Assembly: GCF_016019935.1 (NCBI RefSeq)
Contig: NZ_JAECMT010000002.1
Location: forward strand, 248,001-312,000
Length of the DNA: 64,000 bases
Direction: 5' to 3'
DNA from: Paenibacillus sp. GSMTC-2017
GTDB taxonomy: Bacteria > Bacillota > Bacilli > Paenibacillales > Paenibacillaceae
This document shows, piece by piece, positions 15,682-23,755 of the stretch (the stretch's first letter is position 1; every line of letters starts with the position of its first letter). The notes below the pieces were generated by a model. It saw only the letters and a program-made list of their open reading frames with translations, was not told the origin of the DNA and ran no database searches. The position numbers and the translations under genes were made by a program.

Positions 15682-17678
15682 TAGTCTAACACCTTGCCTT
15701 TCATCGCTTCCGTTCGCTCTATTTCATCGACTGAAACGTAATAATCTGTATCGTAGTTGAAGGAATGTGCGATCATGCAAATCGCAACACCTGCTAATCC
15801 TGCTATAACAAATGTCTCCCATCGGAACACAAACCCAAAGCCCGCAATAAACCAACACATCGACATAATGAACGGATTTCCCGAACTTTTTGGCATATGA
15901 ATTGGTTCGTACTTAATTGGTGCAGGCTTAGCTTCGATCCCCTTGCCTTTTCCTTCCTTAGCACGCAGCTTTCTCTCCCACCAATCATCTTGTTCAGTTA
16001 CATGTGGAAGAACTGCAAAGTTATAATGCGGCGCTGGAGATTGAATGGACCATTCGAGAGTTCTACCGCTGTTCCAAGGATCTCCTGTAGTATCTAGGTT
16101 CGCATTACGATGTTTTACTCCATGTGCGATCTGCCATACTTGGAAAATAAATGCGATCCCCATAAGAACTGCTCCGACTGTGGAAATTACGTTCAAATCC
16201 ATCCAGCCTTTGTCCCAACCATATGTGGAAATACGACGCGTCATACCCATTAGTCCAAGGACATATTGAGGCATGAAGCACAGATAGAATCCGATGTTCC
16301 AGAACCAGAACGCCCACTTCCCAATACGTTCGTTTAACTTGAAGCCGAACAACTTAGGCCACCAGTAATAAAGCCCCGCAAAGTAACCGAAGACGACACC
16401 ACCGATAATAACATGATGGAAATGTGCTACTAGGAAATAACTGTTATGGAACTGGAAATCTGCAGGTGCAACGGATAGCAGCACACCTGTAAGTCCGCCA
16501 GTTACGAAACATGGGATAAATGCAATTGTCCATAACATAGGCGTTTCAAACGTAATTTTCCCTCGGAACATCGTAAACAGCCAGTTGAATACTTTGACGC
16601 CCGTAGGTATAGCTATGAGCATCGTCGTTAAGGCAAAGAAGGCGTTTACGTCGGCCCCCGTCCCCATCGTAAAGAAGTGATGGGCCCATACAAGAAACGA
16701 TAGTCCACTTATAATCATCATGGCAAATACCATAGATTTGTATCCGAATAACTTTTTCTTCGAGAAAGTCGCTACAATTTCTGAGAATATACCAAAGGCA
16801 GGCAGCACGATAATATATACTTCTGGGTGACCCCACATCCAAATGAGATTGATGTACATCATCGGGTTTCCGCCGCCATCTAGCGTGAAGAAATGAGCGC
16901 CAGCGTATCGGTCTAAAAACAGAAGACCAAGTGTAGCCGTCAAAATTGGGAACGAGAAGATGATTGCAATACAGCTCGACAATACCGACCATGGGAACAT
17001 CGGCATCTTCATCAATTTCATTCCTGGCGTACGCATCTTTAGTATCGTGACTATAAAGTTAATTCCGGTCATCAAACTACCGATACCAGAAATTTGTATC
17101 CCCCATATATAGAAATCTTGTCCGACTCCCGGGTTATACATGAGTTCCGAATATGGCGGATAAGCGAGCCACCCAGCATCAGGTGAACCTCCAATAATAA
17201 ACGATAAGTTGAACAACATCGCTCCAGCAAAGAACAACCAGAAGCTAAGTGCGTTCAAGAATGGGAATGCGACATCCCTCGCTCCGATCTGGAGCGGGAC
17301 CATGACATTAAACAAACCGAACATAAACGGCATCGCCATAAACAGAATCATAATGACGCCATGCGTCGTAAAAATTTGGTTATAATGATCCGGCGTCAAA
17401 AAGCTCATCTCTGGCGCAATCAATTGCGCTCTCATGAGTAGCGCATCCACTCCGCCGCGGAACAACATCAAAAAGGCTGCTAGAATGTACATGATACCGA
17501 TTTTTTTATGGTCAACCGTAGTTAACCATTCCGTCCATAACCATTTCCACTTCTTAAAATAGGTCAGAACGGATACGATTGCGATAATCGTCAGTGCAAT
17601 ACTGACATCCGCCCCATATATCATTGGATCTCCCGTTACGAAAAACTCGGAAGCGAATTCCTTCACTTTCTCCCACAT
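15681..17678 (-). CDS. qoxB: Quinol oxidase subunit I (heme-copper oxidase catalytic subunit)
   Basis: 665 residues, the long CyoB/QoxB form with about 15 helices. The N-terminal signature 'EWLTTVDHKKIGIMYI', the low-spin heme His in 'FTTHGVIMI', the CuB/Tyr loop 'WMWGHPEVYIIVLPAFG', the His pair in 'WAHHFFTMG', and 'FLVAHFHHVIIGG' near the high-spin heme are all present, so the binuclear centre and K-channel Tyr appear intact. It reduces oxygen to water and pumps protons. It is followed with a 1-nt overlap by subunit III; subunit II lies 14 bp upstream. Confidence 0.96.
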   Translation of the reverse strand: MWEKVKEFASEFFVTGDPMIYGADVSIALTIIAIVSVLTYFKKWKWLWTEWLTTVDHKKIGIMYILAAFLMLFRGGVDALLMRAQLIAPEMSFLTPDHYNQIFTTHGVIMILFMAMPFMFGLFNVMVPLQIGARDVAFPFLNALSFWLFFAGAMLFNLSFIIGGSPDAGWLAYPPYSELMYNPGVGQDFYIWGIQISGIGSLMTGINFIVTILKMRTPGMKLMKMPMFPWSVLSSCIAIIFSFPILTATLGLLFLDRYAGAHFFTLDGGGNPMMYINLIWMWGHPEVYIIVLPAFGIFSEIVATFSKKKLFGYKSMVFAMMIISGLSFLVWAHHFFTMGTGADVNAFFALTTMLIAIPTGVKVFNWLFTMFRGKITFETPMLWTIAFIPCFVTGGLTGVLLSVAPADFQFHNSYFLVAHFHHVIIGGVVFGYFAGLYYWWPKLFGFKLNERIGKWAFWFWNIGFYLCFMPQYVLGLMGMTRRISTYGWDKGWMDLNVISTVGAVLMGIAFIFQVWQIAHGVKHRNANLDTTGDPWNSGRTLEWSIQSPAPHYNFAVLPHVTEQDDWWERKLRAKEGKGKGIEAKPAPIKYEPIHMPKSSGNPFIMSMCWFIAGFGFVFRWETFVIAGLAGVAICMIAHSFNYDTDYYVSVDEIERTEAMKGKVLD

Positions 17679-17692
17679 GAGTAACTCTCTCC

Positions 17693-18619
17693 TTACTTGT
17701 TTTGACCTGCGGCTGTTTCTTTAAGCTCAAACTTTTGTGCTTCTTCCCATGACAGTCCATGATTATGTGACGCTCCGTATTTGGTCACAGTCATTTCAAA
17801 CAGTCCTTCGGGGAATGTCGAGAAGCTCTTTTTCTCAGATGTCGCAGGTTCAGCCAATTTCTTGTATCCATCAAGCGTTAATGTTGGTGATTTTTCTTTA
17901 ATCCCATTCACCCAATCATCAAACTCTTCTCTAGAAGTGGCTTCAACATCAAAATACATGTCACCAAAATGGGTTCCTGTAAAGTTTGCGCCCGAACCCC
18001 AATATTTACCTTGCTCGTCCGCTTGCAAGTACAAAGTCATCGCCATACCGGACATCGCATAAATTTGGCCGCCTAATTGCGGAATCCAGAACGAGTTCAT
18101 CGGAGAATCTGCAGTAACTTCAAAACGGATTGGCACATCTTCGGGAATCTTAAGTTCATTCACAGTTGCAATACCCTGTTCTGGATATTGGAACAGCCAC
18201 TTCCAATTAAGTGAAGTTACTTGAACAGTAATTGGCTTCTGCTCAGACACCAAAGGTTTGGAAGGCTCAAGCGCATATGTGCTTTTTACTGTAATAACAG
18301 CCAGTATCGTAATAACGATAATCGGTACTCCCCACCAGATGAGTTCAAGCTTAGTGCTGTGCTCCCAACGCGGAGTGTACGCCGCTTTTCTCCCTTCCCT
18401 GTCGCGATATCGCCAGACAATTACAGCAGTCAATATAAGTACTGGAATAATGACGATAAAACATAACAATGTCGAGATAATCATCAAGTCCTTCTGCTGC
18501 GCTGCAATTGGCCCTTTTGGATCAAGCACGACCATGTTTTCCGTGCAACCAGTGACTAGCAGCAGCATGCCCAGCATAAGAATTGCTGCAAGCCGTTTGT
18601 AGGCTTTCGGTAATTTCAA
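17693..18619 (-). CDS. qoxA: Quinol oxidase subunit II (lipoprotein, no CuA site)
   Basis: 308 residues starting at TTG 18619 with GGAG 9 nt upstream. The lipoprotein signal ends 'LLVTGCTEN'; two helices follow, then a cupredoxin-like domain. At the place where cytochrome c oxidases have the CuA Cys-x3-Cys, this protein reads 'GANFTGTHFGDMYF': the cysteines are absent. It is therefore a quinol-oxidising type (CyoA/QoxA). First gene of the operon II-I-III-IV-cytochrome c-Sco. Confidence 0.95.
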   Translation of the reverse strand: MKLPKAYKRLAAILMLGMLLLVTGCTENMVVLDPKGPIAAQQKDLMIISTLLCFIVIIPVLILTAVIVWRYRDREGRKAAYTPRWEHSTKLELIWWGVPIIVITILAVITVKSTYALEPSKPLVSEQKPITVQVTSLNWKWLFQYPEQGIATVNELKIPEDVPIRFEVTADSPMNSFWIPQLGGQIYAMSGMAMTLYLQADEQGKYWGSGANFTGTHFGDMYFDVEATSREEFDDWVNGIKEKSPTLTLDGYKKLAEPATSEKKSFSTFPEGLFEMTVTKYGASHNHGLSWEEAQKFELKETAAGQNK

Positions 18620-18765
18620 ACTTCTCAGCTCCTATCTACTTCCATTCGTTCTTGAATCTATCTCACTTTATAAGAGAACGAATATAGTGTCACCAACCGC
18701 TTGACGGCAACATAGAACCAACCATGTTCAATATTTCGCAACAATATAAAAATAAAAAAGAATAA

Positions 18766-18797
18766 CAAAAAAACTCTTCCGCTTAATGGAAGAGTTT
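18766..18797 (-). terminator. Orphan terminator upstream of qoxA
   Basis: A perfect 10-bp stem (AAACTCTTCC with GGAAGAGTTT, 7-nt loop) is followed by six or more T on the minus strand. No intact minus-strand gene precedes it; only the relic at 18796-18915 does. Confidence 0.75.
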
Positions 18798-18915
18798 AAT
18801 TGCAGTCCAATTGATATCGATCAGCTACCAGTTGCTGTAATTGGTTTGCTCAATAATGAAGTGTCAAACAAGCGGTGTGCTCAAATACATAGTCAAGTGG
18901 CTGGTTACTTTTCAT
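18796..18915 (-). pseudogene. Short relic ending at the orphan terminator
   Basis: From an ATG at 18915 the frame reads 21 codons ('MKSNQPLDYVFEHTACLTLHY'-like, split here), then TGA at 18850-18852, then continues open for 17 codons ('ANQLQQLVADRYQLDCN') to TAA at 18796. The position right before a terminator suggests the end of a former gene. I do not recognise the family. It may also be chance. Confidence 0.3.
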
Positions 18916-18985
18916 AAGAATCCTTATATATTAAAGCCAACATCATTTATATCACTATATCCCCGATAGATTGGAGTTGTTCGTA

Positions 18986-19801
18986 ATGCTCACAAAAGAA
19001 ACATTGCAAGGCGTATTCGTACCTATCGTTACACCATTTGACAGTCATGGCAATTTAGATACCCACTCGTTTAAAAAACATGTGAAGCGCCTAGTCGAAA
19101 AAGGGGTCCAAGGTATCGTCGTAAACGAGATGATCGGCGAATCTAAAGCAATCGCAACTTCTGAATTAGAGATCCTTATTACAGCTGCCCGCAAAATTCT
19201 TAACGATCTACCTCTAATCATTGGAACAGGACTAAGCAATACATCAGATACAATAAAAAAGACAACGTGGTTCAAATCACTTGGTGCCGACGCTGCTCTC
19301 GTTGCGGCTCCTTTTAACAATCGTTCTTCCCAAAAAGGTATAATCCAGCATTACCAAGCTCTAGTGGAAGCCGAACTACCTATTATTCTTAATGATAATC
19401 CTAGCCTCACAGGTTCATCCCTCGGAATGGAAACGATTAAAGTGATTATGGATATGAATCATGTCATAGGGATGAAAGAAGACACAGGCAATATTAAACG
19501 CTATTTCAAATTAGCCCGATCATTAACAAAACCCGTCCTCTGTGGCGAGGACGAGTTGTTTTTTTCTTCCCTTTGCACCGGAGTGAAAGGCGGCATATTG
19601 GCAAGCGCAAACTTGGATAGTGAGCAGTTTGTACAAGCATATAAGATGTTCCGTGCAGGTAAAATAGTTGAAGCAGGACAAATTTTTGATCGATTGCTCC
19701 CGCTTATTCAATTTCTGCTTTCAGAACCAAATCCCGCTCCGCTCAAATGGCTATTAGCTGAACGTGGTCATATTCGTTCGGATCATCTACGAGCAATTTA
19801 G
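18986..19801 (+). CDS. DapA-family (class I aldolase) protein with altered active site
   Basis: 271 residues from the ATG at 18986 (GGAG 9 nt upstream; the TTG at 18971 is too close). The TIM barrel matches the dihydrodipicolinate synthase/N-acetylneuraminate lyase family: 'GVFVPIVTPFD', and the Schiff-base lysine K164 in 'GMKEDTGN'. Other DapA residues are changed: the GTTGE loop is E-M-I-G-E (48-52), the catalytic Tyr of 'YNVP' is Asn136 ('NDNPSLTG'), and the carboxylate-binding Arg of 'RTG' is Leu141. The C-terminus stops at '..HLRAI', about 20 residues earlier than usual. It is unlikely to be the lysine-pathway enzyme; the substrate is unknown. Confidence 0.85.
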   Translation: MLTKETLQGVFVPIVTPFDSHGNLDTHSFKKHVKRLVEKGVQGIVVNEMIGESKAIATSELEILITAARKILNDLPLIIGTGLSNTSDTIKKTTWFKSLGADAALVAAPFNNRSSQKGIIQHYQALVEAELPIILNDNPSLTGSSLGMETIKVIMDMNHVIGMKEDTGNIKRYFKLARSLTKPVLCGEDELFFSSLCTGVKGGILASANLDSEQFVQAYKMFRAGKIVEAGQIFDRLLPLIQFLLSEPNPAPLKWLLAERGHIRSDHLRAI

Positions 19802-19815
19802 CGCTCGAAAAATCA

Positions 19816-20844
19816 TTATTTTTCAGATTCAACCAGTTTCACAATTTTATCTGCAATATCTTCCGCTTGTAATAGCGATGAGAATGAATCAGCAGCAAAA
19901 TAATTTTCCATTTCAATTTCAATGATACGATTGTTTTTGACCGTATCTAAACTATTCCATGTCATTGGTAACTTAGGTGGCTCTTTGCCTTCTACACTAA
20001 GAACAATGATGTAATCTCCAACATAATCATTTACTGTTTCCCAAGAAACTTCAATACGATCTAACTTTTTGTCAATAATTTCACTTTTCACTTTAGGCGC
20101 AGGGGTAAGACCTAACAATTCGTAAGCTGCTCTGCCCCCACGTTCACCATTTTTGCCAATGACCATTAAAAATTTGTCTACTGTAATATAATCCACGATA
20201 GAGATCGTCGCATCTTTTGGAAGTGCGTTTTTCACTTTATTACGGGCAGCTTCCGTCCGTTTATCGAAGTCTTCAAGCCATTTTTTAGCTTCTTCCTCTC
20301 GATCCAAAATATGCCCCATTGCTGTTATTTCTTCATGAATCGTAGCATACTGGCTTGTATCAAATACGACCGTAGGCGCAATTTTAGAATATTTTTCATA
20401 AGCTTCTTTATTCCAAGTTATTATAACATCTGGAGTAAGAGACAATACTTTTTCAAAAGAAATACTACCTTCTGCTCCTATATCTTCAACTGTTTCTGGT
20501 AAAAAGGGTTTTAGAAAAGCTGCATAGTTCATTTGTGTATTGGAAGCACCGACAGGCGTAACGCCTACAGCTAACACTGGACCAAGATCCCAGTCAACGA
20601 CAACACGTTCTGGATTAGAAGGAACACTTATATCCCCCATCACTGTTGATATTGTTCTGGTACCTGTATCTACTTTCGATTGATTAGAAGATGTAGGTTG
20701 TTGTGATTCTGTTACCTGATTTGTTTTGCCACTTGTTGAACTTTGATTATTAGTACCTGTACTTCCATTCCCGCAGGCTGCAAGTAACAATGTCAATACG
20801 AGCAACATCGTTAACCCTATTGTAGTTCTTGTTCTTTTCAACAT
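19816..20844 (-). CDS. Siderophore-binding lipoprotein of an ABC importer
   Basis: 342 residues from an internal ATG at 20844, with AAAGGGGAC upstream. A lipoprotein signal ends 'LLLAACGNG', followed by a Ser/Thr/Gln-rich linker and a class III (FepB/FhuD-type) binding domain with 'ERVVVDWDLGPVLAVGVTPVG'. A Fur box lies 27 bp upstream. The frame is also open upstream into the AraC gene, so the two can be read as one 659-residue protein. I treat the lipoprotein as a separate product because it has its own ribosome site, signal peptide and Fur box. No permease or ATPase adjoins; it may work with the ABC operon at 24-28 kb or with genes outside the window. Confidence 0.85.
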   Translation of the reverse strand: MLKRTRTTIGLTMLLVLTLLLAACGNGSTGTNNQSSTSGKTNQVTESQQPTSSNQSKVDTGTRTISTVMGDISVPSNPERVVVDWDLGPVLAVGVTPVGASNTQMNYAAFLKPFLPETVEDIGAEGSISFEKVLSLTPDVIITWNKEAYEKYSKIAPTVVFDTSQYATIHEEITAMGHILDREEEAKKWLEDFDKRTEAARNKVKNALPKDATISIVDYITVDKFLMVIGKNGERGGRAAYELLGLTPAPKVKSEIIDKKLDRIEVSWETVNDYVGDYIIVLSVEGKEPPKLPMTWNSLDTVKNNRIIEIEMENYFAADSFSSLLQAEDIADKIVKLVESEK

Positions 20845-21795
20845 CTGTTTGTCCCCTTTAGTGAATGATTGATAATGATTATCACAATCATTGTAACAAG
20901 CTGAGACATACTTGCCCATGGAGGATATGAACTCTTCCCATGGACGATCTGAACCAATCATTTTATCCTTCGCTAACTTTTTGTATTGTACAGGTGTCAT
21001 CCCTACTTGTTTTTTAAATATACGTGTGAAATAAAAGAAATCACTATAACCAACATGCTCGGCTATTTCTTGTGCTGTTGCATCTGTTCGAATCATTAGA
21101 TCCTTTGCTTTTGCCATTCTCGTCTGGATCACGTATTCAATAGGACTTGTTCCTGTACGACGTTTGAACTGTCTCGACAAATATTGAATACTATAATTCC
21201 ATACTTCAGCCAATGAATCGAGAGTTATTGGCTCATTATAGCGTTCGTGGATGTACGTAATCACTTGTTCTACCATATCGATTTCTTTGGAAACCACGCC
21301 TTGTACCTGAAGTTGCCCAGCTAGTGTATGTACAAACTGATAAAAGCGTATTTTAACATGGAAACGCTCCAAAATATCTCGATGATTCCATTCCTCATAC
21401 ATAGAATCTACATGTCGATATAACATTGTTGGAGCTAGTGGTCGACAGCCATACTGGAGCTGAAAAGGGTTATTCAATTGATATAACTTAAAGGTCGCTT
21501 CAGTTGATTTAGTAGAAATGTTACCTCTATATAATATGTAATAGTACGTAACATCCTCTTGTCCCACTTCGATTCGTACTCTGCTTCCTTTACCTGCATG
21601 TAGCAAATAAAATCGTTCAAATGTATGTTTTTCACCATCTAACCAAATTGATCCTTGTCCTTGTACAACAAAAATATAGCCACTTGTAGGGAGAAGATGT
21701 TGCTGTTTCCCCCTACTACATATGGCAAGCTGACGGATATCCACCAGTTGAATGAACGCATTATCCCATACTTGGATATACTCTTCCCAGTTCAC
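20845..21795 (-). CDS. AraC-family regulator (Btr-like), open in frame into the lipoprotein gene
   Basis: Residues 1-317 from the ATG at 21795. The N-terminal ~150 residues form a cupin-like sensor; residues ~175-275 hold two helix-turn-helix motifs ('LAEVWNYSIQYLSRQFKRRTG', 'AEHVGYSDFFYFTRIFKKQVG'). After the HTH ('MTPVQYKKLAKDK') about 40 unusual residues follow, encoded by the promoter and Fur box of the next gene, and no stop codon occurs before the lipoprotein ATG at 20844. The coordinates end at that point. A Fur box at 21873-21891 lies upstream. Bacillibactin-type regulators such as Btr join an AraC domain to a binding-protein domain, but there without a signal peptide in the middle. 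Confidence 0.85.
20871..20889 (-). promoter_or_regulatory. Fur box inside the AraC reading frame, upstream of the siderophore-binding gene
   Basis: GATAATGATTATCACAATC matches the 19-bp Fur consensus at 17 positions. It is 27 bp upstream of the lipoprotein ATG and lies within the open frame from the AraC gene. Confidence 0.85.
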
Positions 21796-21872
21796 CCTTA
21801 ATCCTCCACCGTTCTATGACATGCTGGGCCTATCCAGCAACATAACTTAGACATGTAATTATGATCATAGTA

Positions 21873-21891
21873 GATAACGATTATCATTGTC
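21873..21891 (-). promoter_or_regulatory. Fur box upstream of the AraC regulator
   Basis: GATAACGATTATCATTGTC matches the Fur consensus at 17 of 19 positions and lies 78 bp upstream of the AraC ATG. Iron repression of the regulator is expected. Confidence 0.85.
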
Positions 21892-21963
21892 AATTATTAT
21901 TAACAGCTCGGATCACCTTTCTAGAATAGATCACTTCTGACAGATTCTACGATATTGGTAAAG

Positions 21964-22010
21964 TAAGAAAACCGCATTTACACGGTTAATCCCGTTATGC
22001 GGCTTTCTTA
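21964..22010 (-). terminator. Probable terminator of the cynT-cynS unit
   Basis: Inverted repeat AAGAAAaCCGCAT ... ATGCGGcTTTCTT with one mismatch and a smaller inner stem, lying 27 bp after the cyanase stop, with T-rich minus-strand sequence following. Confidence 0.7.
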
Positions 22011-22036
22011 ATTGTGCTTAACTATGAGTAATCAAA

Positions 22037-22480
22037 TTACCATTTTCTATAAGGCAAAAACTTGCCATTCATCGTAAGAATGATACGATCCCCTCTAGGG
22101 TCCTCTTGCTTTTCCAAATCAAATTGGAAATCAATTGCGCTCATGATGCCTTCGCCTACTTTTTCTAAAATAAGTTCTTTAATGGTTGGTCCGTATACGA
22201 GTAACATTTCATATAAGCGGTATAGACCAGGATCCGTTGGAGGCATTTGCATAACATCGCCTCTGTGTGGAATTTGCGTAAGGGCCTGTACAACTTCATC
22301 ATCTAACTCGAGCAACTTACCCATCTTTTCTGCTTCTGAACGATCCATTGTTGCTTGACCAAGTAGTGCCGTTACGATCCAGCTTTCTGAATGATCCCCT
22401 GCTGCTGCAATTTCACCCCAAGTTAAACCTTTAGCCACTTTAGCATCCACTATTTTTTGAGTTGCATCTTTTCTGTTCAT
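22037..22480 (-). CDS. cynS: Cyanate hydratase (cyanase)
   Basis: 147 residues, close to the usual ~150. An N-terminal POU/lambda-repressor-like helical domain is followed by the catalytic domain. The catalytic triad is visible as R88 and E91 ('GLYRLYEM') and S114 ('GIMSAIDF'), each offset by 8 from the E. coli numbering (R96, E99, S122). The enzyme converts cyanate and bicarbonate to carbamate, which breaks down to ammonia and CO2. It lies 40 bp downstream of carbonic anhydrase, which supplies the bicarbonate. Confidence 0.96.
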   Translation of the reverse strand: MNRKDATQKIVDAKVAKGLTWGEIAAAGDHSESWIVTALLGQATMDRSEAEKMGKLLELDDEVVQALTQIPHRGDVMQMPPTDPGLYRLYEMLLVYGPTIKELILEKVGEGIMSAIDFQFDLEKQEDPRGDRIILTMNGKFLPYRKW

Positions 22481-22520
22481 TTTTCATTTCTCCTTTTTTG
22501 TTTAAAATGTTGAGACTAGA

Positions 22521-23102
22521 TTACTGTTTAATAGCTGTTAACTCTTTGTAACCATCAACGATGACATCTAATTTGCCTGTGTCTGGTGCAATAGCGAGAC
22601 CGTGAATAGGAATTTCTTTTGGAATCAACGGATGATTGCGAACGAGATCAATATTGCCTTTAATTAAGTCAATGACATTGTTAAAGCCAAACAACCATTT
22701 GTGAAGATCGATGCCGGCATATTCAAGTGAAGCTAATATTTCTGGAGATGCTACTCCGCGATCTAATATTTTTTGCAATGTACCTTGTGGATTCGTTTCA
22801 CTCATCCCACATCCGTGGTGTCCAATAATATAAATTTCTTCAGCGTTAAGTTCATAAACCGCTGTAACAATACTCCGCATTACATTGCCAAAAGCATGAG
22901 TAATTGTTCCTCCAGCTGTTTTAATAACTTTTGCATCACCATTGTGAATATCAAGCGCTTTTGGCAATAGTTCAATTAATCGAGCATCCATACAAGTGAC
23001 GATAACCATGCGTTTGTTCGGGAACTTTGTGGTTTCATAAGGGACATACTCCATATCTTCCACAAACTGGTCATTGTACTTCAAAATATCATGTAATAAC
23101 AT
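22521..23102 (-). CDS. cynT: Beta-class carbonic anhydrase of the cyanase operon
   Basis: 193 residues. The zinc ligands C37, H95 and C98 ('TCMDAR', 'GHHGCG') and the Asp39/Arg41 dyad are intact. It hydrates CO2 to bicarbonate, the co-substrate of cyanase, and prevents CO2 loss during cyanate breakdown. Upstream gene of the cynT-cynS pair. The symbol follows from the pairing; the protein itself is a general beta carbonic anhydrase. Divergent from an Lrp-type regulator. Confidence 0.88.
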   Translation of the reverse strand: MLLHDILKYNDQFVEDMEYVPYETTKFPNKRMVIVTCMDARLIELLPKALDIHNGDAKVIKTAGGTITHAFGNVMRSIVTAVYELNAEEIYIIGHHGCGMSETNPQGTLQKILDRGVASPEILASLEYAGIDLHKWLFGFNNVIDLIKGNIDLVRNHPLIPKEIPIHGLAIAPDTGKLDVIVDGYKELTAIKQ

Positions 23103-23251
23103 TCTTGTTGCCTCCTTTGAAGTGTTTTATTGATTTCCCACCCTGATACATCGTCGATAAATTGTGTGAATCAGGATATAACTAAGTATAGATTTTTAAA
23201 CGAAATAGCTGAATAAGCCCACGAAACGCTTTTGTTCCTTCTCGTTTCGCG

Positions 23252-23686
23252 GTGAAAGGATTGATAAACATCATTGATCAAACCGACTTAGATATATTAA
23301 AACTACTGAAAGAAAACGCGCGAGTTCAGTGGAAAGATATCGGTCAGAAGATACATATGACGGGGCAAGCAGTTGGAAACCGCATTAGACGATTAGAGGA
23401 TTTGGGTATAATCGAGCAATATACAGTTGCTACTAATAAAGCAAAACTAGGTCAACCAGTAACAGCATTTATTACTGTGTTCGTGCAATCACCTAATCAT
23501 GTTGCGTTTCATACGTTTTTTCAATCAACGGCTGCTATTTCTGAGGTACATCGAATAAGTGGAGACGGTTGTTTTTTATTAACTGGGCACTTTGCTTCTA
23601 ATGAAGATTTGGAGTCATTTCTTGCTAAACTATTAGAACATGGCAATTATCGTATCAACTTATCTATTGGGAAGTTAAAATCTTAA
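23252..23686 (+). CDS. Lrp/AsnC-family regulator divergent from cynTS
   Basis: 144 residues if read from GTG at 23252: winged HTH ('DIGQKIHMTGQAVGNRIRRLEDLGII') and a RAM-type C-terminal domain ('HRISGDGCFLLTGHF'). The start is unclear. The only Shine-Dalgarno-like sequence, AAAGGA, lies inside this frame at 23255-23260 and would serve a start such as ATT at 23273, giving the usual 'xDQTDLDILKLL'. It is divergent from cynT across about 150 bp, so control of cyanate detoxification is plausible. The paralogue at 2808 has a different ligand region. Confidence 0.87.
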   Translation: MKGLINIIDQTDLDILKLLKENARVQWKDIGQKIHMTGQAVGNRIRRLEDLGIIEQYTVATNKAKLGQPVTAFITVFVQSPNHVAFHTFFQSTAAISEVHRISGDGCFLLTGHFASNEDLESFLAKLLEHGNYRINLSIGKLKS

Positions 23687-23705
23687 ATGATTAGAACTAC
23701 TAATG

Positions 23706-23738
23706 AAGAAAGCCCATGTCAATTGGACATAGGCTTCA
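23706..23738 (+). terminator. Terminator after the Lrp gene
   Basis: Imperfect stem AAGCCcATGTC ... GACATaGGCTT with a short loop, between the Lrp gene and the convergent binding-protein gene; likely used from both sides. Confidence 0.65.
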
Positions 23739-23755
23739 CAATTTTAAAAGAGACA

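Larger units (their letters stand above)
18620..18985. other. Intergenic region upstream of the quinol oxidase operon
   Basis: 366 bp. It holds the promoter region of the quinol oxidase operon (AT-rich, 18620-18760), a minus-strand hairpin (18766-18797), and a short minus-strand relic (18796-18915). No Fur box or known RNA element was recognised. Confidence 0.6.
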
